Source: Bradyrhizobium zhengyangense
GTDB lineage: Bacteria; Pseudomonadota; Alphaproteobacteria; Rhizobiales; Xanthobacteraceae
Direction: 5' to 3'
DNA length: 64,000 nucleotides
NCBI RefSeq assembly: GCF_022012435.1
Contig: NZ_JAKLUA010000002.1
Span: 124,001-188,000, forward strand
The notes beneath the pieces were generated by a model. That model did not search any database and was not told the origin of the DNA. It was given only the letters and a program-made list of their open reading frames with translations. The stretch's first letter is position 1; each line of letters starts with the position of its first letter. A program made the position numbers and the translations under genes. This document shows positions 36,571 through 45,509 of the stretch, piece by piece.

Positions 36571-38079
36571 ATGCGGTTTACCTCCCTGGTCATCGAGCTC
36601 ATTCGCGCCCGGCCGCGGTTGATCGTCTGGATTGCCGTGCTGCTGCAGGCCGCGATGTGGCTGCTGGTGGCGCTGCTGTTCTATCGCAGTCCGCCCGGCA
36701 GCCTGGCGACCCTGCTGGCCTATGGCCGCGAATATCGGGTCGGCACTGATCTCGGCCCGCCGCTGTCGATCTGGCTCGCGGACATTGCCTATCGCGTGGC
36801 AGGCGGCCATGTGTTCGGCGTCTACGTCCTTGCCGAGCTCTGCGAGATCGCGACCTTCATCACGCTCTATCATCTGTCGCGGGCCGTGGTGGGTACCCAG
36901 CAGGCGGTTCTCGCCGTGCTCCTGACCATGACGGTGCTGGCCTTCTCCTCGTCCGCGCTCGACTTCGGCCCCCTGGTCCTCGCCCGGCCGCTCTGGGCGT
37001 TGCTGCTGCTGCATTCCTGGCAGATCATCGGCCAGCGCCGCGGTAATGCCTGGTTCGCCTGGTCGATCGAGGCGGGCCTTCTGCTCCTGACCACGCCGGC
37101 TGCGATCTTCCTGCTCGCGCTGCTCGTCATCTTCGCGCTGTCGACCGCCGGCGGCCGCCGGACCTTGCGCGCGCTCGATCCGTTGTTCGCGCTCGTCGTC
37201 GTGGCCGTGCTGGCGCTGCCCTATGCGGTCTGGCTGATGCGCGCCCAAACTCTTGTGCTGCCGGCCTTGCCGCAACTGGCCGACCTCAGTGCCCGTGCGA
37301 TCCACGCCGTCTGGCTGCTCGGCGGGCTGGTGTTCGGCGCCATCGCGGTCCCGGTGCTGAGCTTCCTCAACACACCCCTGTTCGCCGGCAAGAGTGAGGA
37401 GGCGCCGATCATCTACCGGCCGCCGGTCGAGCCGCTCGCACGCAACTTCGTCTATTTCTTTGCGCTCGCGCCGGCGCTCGGTGCGGTCCTGATCTCCGGC
37501 CTGTTTTGGCTCGAGACTGTGGTCGGCGGTGCCGGCGTCGTGCTGGTCATGTCGGGCCTCGCCATGGTCGTAATGGCGGGCGATCTCATCGCCATGCGCC
37601 GCGCGCGGATGTTGCGCACGGTATGGGCGGCGGCCGTCATCGCCCCTGCCGCCGGCGTCGTCCTGGCGGTATTGTTCATGCCCTGGACCGGCACCGGCGA
37701 GATTGCGACCTCGATGCCGGCGCACGCGATCTCGGATTTCTTCGACGAGAGCTTTGCCCGCCGCACCAACCATCGCCTGCGCGCGGTCGCCGGCGAGACG
37801 CAGCTTGCAAGCCTGATCACGCTGCATTCCGGCCGGCCACACCTCTTCATCGATGCTGATCCGGGGCGCACACCCTGGATGTCACAGGCGAAATTCAGCG
37901 AGAGCGGCGGCGTCGTGGTCTGGCGCGCGTCCGACACCGCCGGCACCCCGCCGCCCGAAATCCTCGCGCGCTTCCCGGGCATCGTGCCCGAAGTGCCGCG
38001 GGCCTTCGAATGGCTGGTCAATGGCCGTCAGGGATTGTTGCGCATCGGCTGGGCGATCGTGCGGCCGAAGGGGGCGTAG
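36571..38079 (+). CDS. Polytopic membrane protein, glycosyltransferase family 39-like
   Basis: A 502-residue protein with about ten predicted membrane helices. The luminal-type loop after the first helix reads YRVGTDLGPPLSIWLADIAY, matching the GT39/ArnT-like pattern (acidic residue in an early loop, then PPL). A helix-poor C-terminal domain of about 120 residues (HSGRPHLFIDADPGRTPWMS) lies after the last helix. Such enzymes use polyprenyl-phosphate sugars; the acceptor here is unknown. The start at 36571 (MRFTSLVIELI) is preferred to a TTG at 36547. It stands alone between rnhB and a repeat. Confidence 0.8.
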   Translation: MRFTSLVIELIRARPRLIVWIAVLLQAAMWLLVALLFYRSPPGSLATLLAYGREYRVGTDLGPPLSIWLADIAYRVAGGHVFGVYVLAELCEIATFITLYHLSRAVVGTQQAVLAVLLTMTVLAFSSSALDFGPLVLARPLWALLLLHSWQIIGQRRGNAWFAWSIEAGLLLLTTPAAIFLLALLVIFALSTAGGRRTLRALDPLFALVVVAVLALPYAVWLMRAQTLVLPALPQLADLSARAIHAVWLLGGLVFGAIAVPVLSFLNTPLFAGKSEEAPIIYRPPVEPLARNFVYFFALAPALGAVLISGLFWLETVVGGAGVVLVMSGLAMVVMAGDLIAMRRARMLRTVWAAAVIAPAAGVVLAVLFMPWTGTGEIATSMPAHAISDFFDESFARRTNHRLRAVAGETQLASLITLHSGRPHLFIDADPGRTPWMSQAKFSESGGVVVWRASDTAGTPPPEILARFPGIVPEVPRAFEWLVNGRQGLLRIGWAIVRPKGA

Positions 38080-38094
38080 GTCGCTCTCTCCATT

Positions 38095-38175
38095 CGTCAT
38101 TGCGAGCGCAACGAAGCAATCCGGACTGTCTCCGCGGAAAGACTCTGGATTGCCTCGCTGCGCTCGCAACGACGG
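38095..38175. repeat. Intergenic palindromic repeat, family B (copy 1)
   Basis: It begins cgtcattgcgagcgcaacg and ends cgctgcgctcgcaacgacg, with inner text 'aagcaatcc', 'tctccgcggaaagac' and 'ggattgcctc'. The halves are inverted copies. The same element is complete at 58566-58645 and as a bare half at 47508-47523. It lies between convergent genes. Confidence 0.78.
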
Positions 38176-38194
38176 GGATAGGCCGTTCTGCCTC

Positions 38195-39004
38195 TCACGA
38201 GCCTTGCGCCAACACCTTCGCAATCGCCCGCAGATCCTGCCAGGCCAGCCGCTTGTACGACGGCGAGCGCAACAGATAGGCCGGGTGGAAGGTCGGCAGC
38301 GCGCGGATGGTGCGCTGGCCGGTGTCGTAATCAAACCAGCGCCCGCGCGTGCGCATGATGCCTTCGCGCGTCGAGAGCAGCGTCTGCGTCGAGGGATTGC
38401 CGAGCGTCACCAGCATGTCGGGGTTCACCAACTCGATATGACGCTGGATGAAGGGCAGGCAGATCTGCGTCTCCTGCGGCGTCGGCGTGCGATTGCCGGG
38501 CGGGCGCCAGGGGATGACGTTGGTGATGTAGGCGGTGGTGCGGTTGAGCCCGATCGCGCCGATCATCAGATCGAGCAGCTTGCCGCTGCGTCCCACGAAC
38601 GGCAGTCCTTCGATGTCCTCGTCGCGGCCCGGCGCTTCGCCGACGAACATGATGCGCGCCTGCGGATTGCCATCGGCGAACACCAGCCGCGTCGCGGTGT
38701 GTTTTAGCGCGCAGCCTTCGAAATTTTGCATCAGCTCGCGCAGCGCCTCGAGCGTCGGCGCAGTGCGCGCGGCCTCGCGCGCCGAGGCGATCGCAACGTC
38801 GGGCGCCGGTGCGGCCTCGCCGCGTATCACCGCAGGCGCGGCGACAGGCCGCGGCGCTTGAACCGCCGCTACGCGCGGGGCCGGCGGCGGGGCGTCTAAT
38901 TCCGCCAGGCGGTCGACCGGTTCCTCCGCGAGCGCGCAATCGACACCGGCCTCCAGATAGAAGGCGAGAAGCTCTCGAACGGTGGGTGCGGGCTCGGTGA
39001 TCAT
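38195..39004 (-). CDS. Family-4-like uracil-DNA glycosylase
   Basis: A 269-residue uracil-DNA glycosylase. Residues 1-85 are a proline/alanine-rich tail; the enzyme domain starts near 88. Family-4 motifs are clear: [20 protein letters not shown] (catalytic GEAPG), [24 protein letters not shown] and the late [10 protein letters not shown]. The four iron-sulfur cysteines of typical members map to F95, C98, W166 and C182, so two are replaced. Either the cluster is lost or bound differently. The enzyme excises uracil from DNA. It is divergent from the ETF-quinone oxidoreductase gene with a 136-base gap. Confidence 0.88.
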   Translation of the reverse strand: MITEPAPTVRELLAFYLEAGVDCALAEEPVDRLAELDAPPPAPRVAAVQAPRPVAAPAVIRGEAAPAPDVAIASAREAARTAPTLEALRELMQNFEGCALKHTATRLVFADGNPQARIMFVGEAPGRDEDIEGLPFVGRSGKLLDLMIGAIGLNRTTAYITNVIPWRPPGNRTPTPQETQICLPFIQRHIELVNPDMLVTLGNPSTQTLLSTREGIMRTRGRWFDYDTGQRTIRALPTFHPAYLLRSPSYKRLAWQDLRAIAKVLAQGS

Positions 39005-39140
39005 TGGGAAAGTCTGACTATTAGTTCATCTTAAGGCGCCTTGCATCCCAGCGGAACGCATTTCCGTGGTTGTCCTACCCGGAAAAATCGGAAACAAGGG
39101 GGCGCAAATGACAAGGAACCGTCTCAAGGGCTGAGATCAG

Positions 39141-40802
39141 ATGAGCACCGAAGAACTTCCCCCGCGCGAATCCATGGAATTCGACGTCGTCATCGTCGGC
39201 GCCGGCCCCTCGGGTCTGGCCGCGGCGATCCGGCTGAAGCAGATCAATGCCGATCTCAACGTCGTCGTGGTGGAGAAGGGCTCCGAGGTCGGTGCGCACA
39301 TTCTCTCCGGCGCCGTGATCGATCCGGCCGGGCTCGACAAGCTGATTCCGGACTGGCGTGAGGATGCGGATTGTCCGCTGAAGACGCAGGTCAAGGACGA
39401 CCGCTTCTACTGGATGACGACCGGCGGCGCGATCAAGCTGCCGAACTTCATGATGCCGCCGCTGATGAACAATCATCACTGCTATATCGGCTCGCTCGGC
39501 AATGTCTGCCGCTGGCTGGCGCGCAAGGCCGAGGCGCTCGGCGTCGAGATCTATCCGGGCTTTGCCGCCGCGGAAGTGCTCTATGACGACAAAGGCGCGG
39601 TGAAGGGCATCGCCACCGGCGACATGGGCATCGGCCGCGACGGCAAGCCCAAGGACTCCTTCACCCGCGGCATGGAGCTGCTCGGCAAGTACACGCTGTT
39701 CGCCGAGGGCGCGCGGGGCAGCCTGACCAAGCAGCTGATCGCAAAGTTCGCGCTTGATGCCAAGAGCGAGCCGTCGAAGTTCGGCATCGGCCTCAAGGAA
39801 GTCTGGCAGATCGATCCCGCCAAGCATCAGAAGGGCATGATCCAGCATTCGTTCGGCTGGCCGCTCGATCTGAAGACTGGCGGCGGATCGTTCCTCTATC
39901 ATTACGACGACAACCTCGTCGCGGTCGGCTTCGTCGTGCATCTCAACTACGACGATCCGTATCTGTCGCCGTTCGATGAGTTCCAGCGATTCAAGACGCA
40001 TCCGTCGATCCGCGGCACCTTCGAAGGTGCCAAGCGTCTTGCCTATGGCGCGCGTGCCATCACCGAGGGCGGCTATCAATCGGTGCCGAGGTTGACCTTC
40101 CCCGGTGGCGCGCTGGTCGGTTGCGCTGCCGGCTTCGTCAACGTGCCGCGCATCAAGGGCGTGCACAATGCGATGGGCACCGGCATGCTGGCGGCCGAGC
40201 ATGTCGCGGCCGCGCTCGCCGCCGATCGTGCCAATGACGAGGTCGTCGACTACGAGAATGCCTGGCGGTCCTCGTCGGTTGGCAAGGACCTGTTCCTGGT
40301 CCGCAACGTCAAGCCGCTGTGGTCGAAGTTCGGCACCGTGCTCGGCGTCGCGCTCGGCGGCTTCGACATGTGGTTCAACACGCTGTTCGGCACCTCGCTG
40401 TTCGGCACGCAGTCGCATGCCAAGCCCGATCGCTCGACGCTCGATCCGGCCGAGCAGCACGCGCCGAAGAACTACCCGAAGCCGGATGGCAAGATCTCCT
40501 TCGACAAGCTGTCCTCGGTGTTCCTGTCCAACACCAACCATGAGGAAGACCAGCCGGTCCATCTCCGGGTCGCCGACATGAACCTGCAGAAGACCTCCGA
40601 GCATGACATCTTCGCCGGTCCATCGAACCGCTATTGCCCGGCCGGCGTCTATGAGTGGGTCGAGGAGGGTGCGGCGCCGCGCTACCAGATCAACGCGCAG
40701 AACTGTGTCCACTGCAAAACCTGCGACGTGAAGGACCCCAACGGCAACATCACCTGGGTTCCCCCGGAGGGCGGCGGCGGGCCGAACTACGAGGCGATGT
40801 AA
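39141..40802 (+). CDS. Electron transfer flavoprotein-ubiquinone oxidoreductase
   Basis: A 553-residue ETF-QO that passes electrons from acyl-CoA dehydrogenases through ETF to ubiquinone. FAD motif VVIVGAGPSGLAAAIRLKQ is at the N-terminus, followed by GAVIDPAGLDKLIPDW and the quinone-binding hydrophobic region. The C-terminal 4Fe-4S cluster has CPAGVYEW and NCVHCKTCDVKDP, giving four cysteines, and the typical end WVPPEGGGGPNYEAM. It is complete. Two tandem hairpins follow about 50 bases after the stop. Confidence 0.96.
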   Translation: MSTEELPPRESMEFDVVIVGAGPSGLAAAIRLKQINADLNVVVVEKGSEVGAHILSGAVIDPAGLDKLIPDWREDADCPLKTQVKDDRFYWMTTGGAIKLPNFMMPPLMNNHHCYIGSLGNVCRWLARKAEALGVEIYPGFAAAEVLYDDKGAVKGIATGDMGIGRDGKPKDSFTRGMELLGKYTLFAEGARGSLTKQLIAKFALDAKSEPSKFGIGLKEVWQIDPAKHQKGMIQHSFGWPLDLKTGGGSFLYHYDDNLVAVGFVVHLNYDDPYLSPFDEFQRFKTHPSIRGTFEGAKRLAYGARAITEGGYQSVPRLTFPGGALVGCAAGFVNVPRIKGVHNAMGTGMLAAEHVAAALAADRANDEVVDYENAWRSSSVGKDLFLVRNVKPLWSKFGTVLGVALGGFDMWFNTLFGTSLFGTQSHAKPDRSTLDPAEQHAPKNYPKPDGKISFDKLSSVFLSNTNHEEDQPVHLRVADMNLQKTSEHDIFAGPSNRYCPAGVYEWVEEGAAPRYQINAQNCVHCKTCDVKDPNGNITWVPPEGGGGPNYEAM

Positions 40803-41115
40803 AGGGACCTCGGGTTACAAAACGTGACCTGGCGCACGTTCGCGTGAGAACGGGCACACCATGGGTGCCCCCGGGAGCATCACCGGGGCTCCCGGCCACG
40901 ATAAGGCCATAGTACCGTCGTCTTGGGGCTCTCTTGGCGGTCACTTGGCCGATTTGGGGCGTGCGGAGGGGGATCGCCCGGTCCGAATCCTTGCGGTGAA
41001 GCGCCAAAAGCGGCATTGTCCGGACCCGACGGTTCCGGGTCACATGTTGCCGGCCGCGCGTGCGAGACGGCCTTTTGCTTCAAACCCAGGCACTACCAAC
41101 TCAAGGCGAGCCCTG
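40803..41115. other. 313-base gap with tandem hairpins
   Basis: No gene is supported. GGGCAC/GTGCCC (40852-40870) and CCGGGAGC/GCTCCCGG (40871-40895) are adjacent stem-loops about 50 bases after the ETF-QO stop. A third dyad GACCCG/CGGGTC lies near 41024-41042. None is followed by a T-run, so intrinsic termination is uncertain. The rest leads into the TPR protein gene. Confidence 0.5.
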
Positions 41116-42912
41116 ATGTTTTCAAATCGTTTCACCCGCTGGACTGCTGCTGCCATCGCCCTTGCCGGTTCTGCGATCGTGGCGGTCCCCGGTGCGGTGC
41201 TGGCGCAGACGCCGGACCACCCGGCCGACACGGCGGCGCAGTTTCCGACCCGAAACGATCTGAAGTCGCTCACCACCGCCGGCAGCTATCTCGCCGCCCG
41301 CCACGCCAGCGTCGAGCGCGATGCGACCTCCGCCGCCGCTTTCTACCGCTCCGCGCTGCGGACCGACCCCAAGAACAACGAGCTGCTCGACCGTGCCTTC
41401 ATCTCCTCGGTCGACGACGGCGACATCGAAGAAGCGGTCAAGCTCGCCGAGCGCATCCTTACCATCGACAAGACCAATCGCGTCGCGCGCCTGGTGGTCG
41501 GTGTGCATGATCTGAAGCTGAAGAAATATCCGAGCGCGCAAAGCAACATCAACCAGTCGATTCGCGGACCCATCACCGATCTCGTCGCGACGCTGCTGTC
41601 CGGCTGGGCCGCCTATGGCGCCGGCGATGCCAAGGGCGCGGTTGCGACCATCGACAAGCTGGCGGGCCCGGAATGGTACCCGCTGTTCAAGGATTTGCAC
41701 GCCGGCATGATCCTCGAGAACGCCGGCAAGGAGAAGGACGCGGGCGTCCGCTTCGAGCGCGCCTACAAGCTCGACGATTCCATGCTGCGCGTGACGGAAG
41801 CCTATGCGCGCTGGCTGTCGCGCAACAAGGACGCGGCCTCGGCGACCGCGGTCTACGAAGCCTTCGACAAGAAGCTCGCCCGCCATCCGCTGATCGTGGA
41901 GGGTCTGCGCGAGACCAAGGCCGGCAAGAAGATGCCCTCGCTGGTCGATTCTGCGCAGGCCGGTGCGGCCGAGGCGCTTTACGGCATCGGCGCCACCCTG
42001 ACCCGCCGAGGCGGTGAGGATCTGGCGCTGGTCTATCTCCAGCTTGCGCTCTATCTGCAGCCCAGCCATCCGCTGGCCCTGCTCTCGCTCGCCGACCTCT
42101 ACGAATCGGTGAAGCGGCCGCAGATGGCGATCAAGATCTACGAGCGCGTCCCCTCATCCTCGCCGTTGAAGCGCAACGCGCAGATCCAGCTTGCTATTGA
42201 TCTGGATTCCGCCGACCGCAGCGACGAGGCGATCAAGATCCTCAAGGGCGTGATCTCGGAGGACTCCAAGGACATCGAAGCGATTATGGCGCTCGGCAAT
42301 CTCGAGCGCGGCCGCAAGAAGTTCGGCGACTGCGGTGCGACCTATTCGCAGGGCATCGACGTGCTGCCTGCAGGCAACGACAAGGCCAACAGCGTCTGGT
42401 ACTATTATCGCGGCATCTGTGAGGAGCGCTCCAAGCAGTGGGGCAAGGCCGAGGCCGACATGAAGAAGGCGCTCGAGCTGCAGCCCGACCAGCCGCATGT
42501 CCTCAACTATCTCGGCTATTCCTGGATCGACCAGGGCGTGAACCTCGACGAAGGCATGAAGATGATCAAGCGTGCCGTCGAGCAGCGTCCCGACGACGGC
42601 TACATCGTCGACTCTCTCGGCTGGGCCTATTACCGCATCGGCAACTACGAAGAGGCGGTGAAGAACCTCGAGCGCGCGATCGACCTGAAGCCCGAGGATC
42701 CCACCATCAACGACCATCTCGGCGATGCCTATTGGCGCGTCGGCCGCACGCTGGAAGCCAAATTCCAGTGGGCGCATGCCCGCGACCTCAAGCCCGAGCC
42801 GGACGATCTGCCGAAGATCGAAGCCAAGATCGCCAACGGCATGACGGATGACAGTTCGAATTCTTCCGCCGCGCAGGCGGACAAGAAGAAAGACGACGGC
42901 AAGGGCGGCTAA
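41116..42912 (+). CDS. Secreted tetratricopeptide-repeat protein
   Basis: A 598-residue exported TPR protein. The Sec signal peptide (RWTAAAIALAGSAIVAVPG, cleavage near VLAQ at about residue 30) precedes a long array of TPR-like helices. The clearest repeats are in the C-terminal third (KAEADMKKALELQPDQPHVL, DDGYIVDSLGWAYYRIGNYE, AVKNLERAIDLKPEDPTIND). The tail is a short lysine/aspartate-rich stretch. It may be a periplasmic or outer-membrane scaffold, similar to BamD-like or Pel/Alg TPR proteins, but the partner is unknown. AAGGCGAG upstream supports the start at 41116. ispE follows 29 bases after the stop. Confidence 0.88.
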   Translation: MFSNRFTRWTAAAIALAGSAIVAVPGAVLAQTPDHPADTAAQFPTRNDLKSLTTAGSYLAARHASVERDATSAAAFYRSALRTDPKNNELLDRAFISSVDDGDIEEAVKLAERILTIDKTNRVARLVVGVHDLKLKKYPSAQSNINQSIRGPITDLVATLLSGWAAYGAGDAKGAVATIDKLAGPEWYPLFKDLHAGMILENAGKEKDAGVRFERAYKLDDSMLRVTEAYARWLSRNKDAASATAVYEAFDKKLARHPLIVEGLRETKAGKKMPSLVDSAQAGAAEALYGIGATLTRRGGEDLALVYLQLALYLQPSHPLALLSLADLYESVKRPQMAIKIYERVPSSSPLKRNAQIQLAIDLDSADRSDEAIKILKGVISEDSKDIEAIMALGNLERGRKKFGDCGATYSQGIDVLPAGNDKANSVWYYYRGICEERSKQWGKAEADMKKALELQPDQPHVLNYLGYSWIDQGVNLDEGMKMIKRAVEQRPDDGYIVDSLGWAYYRIGNYEEAVKNLERAIDLKPEDPTINDHLGDAYWRVGRTLEAKFQWAHARDLKPEPDDLPKIEAKIANGMTDDSSNSSAAQADKKKDDGKGG

Positions 42913-42941
42913 TCTCGTTAAGTTCTGGGGGCGTATCGCCG

Positions 42942-43826
42942 ATGCCGGCGTTGATTGAAGAAGGGCGCGCGAAGGTCAATTTGAGCCTTCGCGTGGTCGG
43001 CCGTCGTGCCGACGGCTATCATGATCTCGAAAGCGTGGTTGCGTTTGCCGATTGTGCCGACCGACTGACGCTGGAGCCGGGCGGTGAGCTCAAGCTCGCC
43101 ACCACAGGGCCGCTCGCGGCGGCCTGCGGCGAGACCTCAGACAATCTCGTGTTCAAGGCCGCCAAGCTGCTGGCGGACGCGGTGCCGAATCTGAAGCTCG
43201 GTGCCTTCGCGCTCGATAAGGTCTTGCCGGTCGCGGCCGGTATCGGCGGCGGCTCGGCCGACGCGGCCGCGGCGCTGCGCCTGCTCGCGCGTCTCAACAA
43301 TTTGCCGCTCGACGATCCCCGCCTTCAGAAGGTCGCGCTGGCAACCGGTGCCGACGTGCCGGTATGCCTGCTCTCGCGCGCCTGTGACATGACTGGCGTC
43401 GGCGAGCAGCTGTTGCCGCTGGCGTTGCCGAGCATGCCCTGCGTGATGGTCAATCCGCGCGTGCCGGTTGCGACAAAGGACGTGTTCAAGGCCCTTGGCC
43501 TGCGCAATGGCGAACTCCTGGTCGGGGCCACCTCGGTCCTCGGAGCTCCGGCCTGGCCGGAAGAGGGCGCCACCATTGCTGACTGGGTCGACGTTCTCGA
43601 AACGGTGGCCAACGATCTCGAAGCGCCTGCGATGCGCATCGAGCCCGTGATCGGCGACGTGCTGAGCGCCTTGCGCGACTCGACCGGCGTCAAGCTGGCG
43701 CGGATGTCCGGCTCCGGAGCGACGTGCTTTGCGATATACGGTGCGCCCGCTGACGCGCATGCCGCCGCAGAGAAGATTCGGCGCGACCACCCCGGCTGGT
43801 GGGTGCATGCGGGGACGCTGAGCTAA
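42942..43826 (+). CDS. ispE: 4-diphosphocytidyl-2-C-methyl-D-erythritol kinase
   Basis: A 294-residue GHMP kinase of the MEP isoprenoid pathway. EEGRAKVNLSLRVVGRRADG is the substrate-binding N-terminus, LPVAAGIGGGSADAAAALRLL the phosphate-binding glycine loop, and KLARMSGSGATCFAIY the third GHMP motif. It supplies the precursors for quinones and for the polyprenyl synthase encoded 4 kb downstream. A palindromic repeat begins 20 bases after the stop. Confidence 0.96.
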   Translation: MPALIEEGRAKVNLSLRVVGRRADGYHDLESVVAFADCADRLTLEPGGELKLATTGPLAAACGETSDNLVFKAAKLLADAVPNLKLGAFALDKVLPVAAGIGGGSADAAAALRLLARLNNLPLDDPRLQKVALATGADVPVCLLSRACDMTGVGEQLLPLALPSMPCVMVNPRVPVATKDVFKALGLRNGELLVGATSVLGAPAWPEEGATIADWVDVLETVANDLEAPAMRIEPVIGDVLSALRDSTGVKLARMSGSGATCFAIYGAPADAHAAAEKIRRDHPGWWVHAGTLS

Positions 43827-43846
43827 GTATTTCCCCGGCGACGGTC

Positions 43847-43972
43847 TCGTAGGGTGGGCAAAGCGACTTGTCCGCCGTAGCTCGAAGAGCGAAGGCGGAA
43901 GCGTGCCCACGCATTTTTTTGCGATTGAGAGAGGCGGGGGCACGGCGCAAGGGCGCCTTTGCTCACCCTACG
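43847..43972. repeat. Intergenic palindromic repeat, family F (long form) overlapping a stop codon
   Basis: The ends cgtagggtgggcaaagcga and ctttgctcaccctacgg match the short form at 23677-23769. Here a 34-base module (43867-43900) replaces two bases between 'aagcga' and 'gcgtgcccac'. The module has its own inverted repeat TCCGCC/GGCGGA. The right end supplies the TAG stop (43968-43970, minus strand) of the neighbouring hydrolase gene. Confidence 0.75.
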
Positions 43973-44840
43973 GTAGCTCGCCAAGCCCTAGAAACTGCCT
44001 GATCTCACCCAGCACTTCTTCCGGCTTGTCGTGTTGCAACCAGTGCCCGGCACCGGCGATGGTTGCGATGCGCGCCTGCTGGAAATAGCGCTCCAGGCCC
44101 GCTGAGCGCGCGCCGGCGAGAAAGCTTTCGCCAGCGTTCAACAGCAGCGTCGGGCACGTGATGCGCGACCACAGCGCGATGTGATCGTCCGGCCAGAGCC
44201 GGTGCGGCGCCGAAACGCGCTGGTAGGGATCGAACTTCCAGCTATAGGTGCCGTCCTCGTTCCGTCGCGCGCCATGCGTGGCAAGATGCAGCGCGAGGTC
44301 GCGGGTGAGGCGCTTGTTGTGAAGCACCATCTGCGCCGCGGCATCCTCGAGCGTCGCATAGCGGCGCGCCGTTCGGTCGTGCAGCCTGTCGAGCTGGCTG
44401 ACCCATTTACCGATGCGTTCATGCGTCGGCGGCTTGGGTGAATCGGGTAGCATCGTCACGCCATCGAGCACGACGAGCTTGTCGACCAGTTCGGGGAACG
44501 CCCCCGAGAAAATCAGGCTCACCATGCCGCCCATCGAATGGCCGATCAGCGTCACGCGCGGCGCTGCAATGCTGCGGACGAGCTGGACGAGATCGTAGAC
44601 ATATTCGGTCAGCGCGTAGCTGCCGCCTCTGGTCCAGTCGGAATCGCCGTGGCCGCGCAGATCGGGCGCGATCACATGGAAGTGCGGCTGCAGCGAGCCG
44701 GCGATGGCGTCCCAGCTCCGGCAATGATCGCGGCCGCCATGCACCAGGATGAGCGGCGGCGCGCCCGCGTTGCTCCAATCGGCATAATGCAGTTGCAGGC
44801 CGTGCGATTCATAGAAGCGGCTTTGCGGGGCGCTAGCCAT
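43968..44840 (-). CDS. Alpha/beta hydrolase
   Basis: A 290-residue single-domain hydrolase. Oxyanion region LILVHGGRDHCRSWDAI, the nucleophile elbow GHSMGG with S102, and the catalytic histidine near the end in IATIAGAGHWLQHDKPEEVL are all present. Substrate is not known; epoxide hydrolase or esterase relatives are equally possible. Its start overlaps the lysE-like stop by 8 bases, so it is the last gene of the hxlR operon. Its stop codon lies inside a palindromic repeat. Confidence 0.9.
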   Translation of the reverse strand: MASAPQSRFYESHGLQLHYADWSNAGAPPLILVHGGRDHCRSWDAIAGSLQPHFHVIAPDLRGHGDSDWTRGGSYALTEYVYDLVQLVRSIAAPRVTLIGHSMGGMVSLIFSGAFPELVDKLVVLDGVTMLPDSPKPPTHERIGKWVSQLDRLHDRTARRYATLEDAAAQMVLHNKRLTRDLALHLATHGARRNEDGTYSWKFDPYQRVSAPHRLWPDDHIALWSRITCPTLLLNAGESFLAGARSAGLERYFQQARIATIAGAGHWLQHDKPEEVLGEIRQFLGLGELP

Positions 44841-45465
44841 TTGCCGGCCGCCGTGCCAGCGCGAGCGAGAGACCGAGGCCGGCGATGAAGATGCCAGACC
44901 CCTGCGTTAGGCGCCGCATCAGACGCGGCCGCCCGATCAGTTGTGTGCGGGTCGCGGATGCCATCAGCACCACGACGATGTCGGCGAGCGTGTTCAGCGC
45001 CACCGAGATGGCGCCGAGCAGGATGAACTGCAGCGTGGGGCTCGTACCCGCCGGATCGATGAATTGCGGAATGAAGGCGAGGAAGAATGCCGCGGTCTTC
45101 GGATTGAACGCCTCGATCAGCACGCCGTCACGGAATGCGCGCTTGTCGCCGACAGGCTCGCTCTCAAGCGACAGCATCCGGCTTGCACCACGAAATGTCT
45201 TGATGCCGAGCCAGATCAGATAGAGCGCACCGACGAATTTGACGGCGGCGAACAACTCGGCGCTGGCCAGGATGACCGCGGAGATGCCGAGGCCGCCGGC
45301 GATGACATGAACCAGTCCGCCCAGCGCCGTGCCGGCGGTCGAGGCAAAGCCGCCGGCGCGCCCCTCCGACAATGTTCGCGCCGCGACGTAGAAGATGCCG
45401 GGGCCCGGAATGGCGGCAATGACGAGGGCGGCAGCGAGGAATAGCCAAAAATTCGTTTCGCTCAT
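44833..45465 (-). CDS. LysE-family translocator
   Basis: A 210-residue membrane exporter with six hydrophobic segments. The family start is FLAAALVIAAIPGPGIFYVA, followed by FKTFRGA-like cytoplasmic text (LIWLGIKTFRGASRML) and GVLIEAFNPKTAAFFLAF, the conserved NPK loop. LysE/RhtB proteins export amino acids or related compounds. The start is the ATG at 45465; the long open frame continuing upstream lies out of frame inside the ketosynthase gene and is not real. It is 44 bases after that gene's stop and overlaps the hydrolase by 8 bases. Confidence 0.9.
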   Translation of the reverse strand: MSETNFWLFLAAALVIAAIPGPGIFYVAARTLSEGRAGGFASTAGTALGGLVHVIAGGLGISAVILASAELFAAVKFVGALYLIWLGIKTFRGASRMLSLESEPVGDKRAFRDGVLIEAFNPKTAAFFLAFIPQFIDPAGTSPTLQFILLGAISVALNTLADIVVVLMASATRTQLIGRPRLMRRLTQGSGIFIAGLGLSLALARRPANG

Positions 45466-45509
45466 CCTGCCTTGGTAGCGATGCCGTGCGCGATTGCAAG
45501 CCCGGTCCG

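Noticed and set aside
38080..38194. Repeat families as a CRISPR array
   Set aside because: The repeats are single palindromic elements in separate gaps with no regular spacers.
39075..40712. 545-codon minus-strand open frame across the ETF-quinone oxidoreductase gene
   Set aside because: Antisense shadow; composition follows the third-position GC of the real gene.
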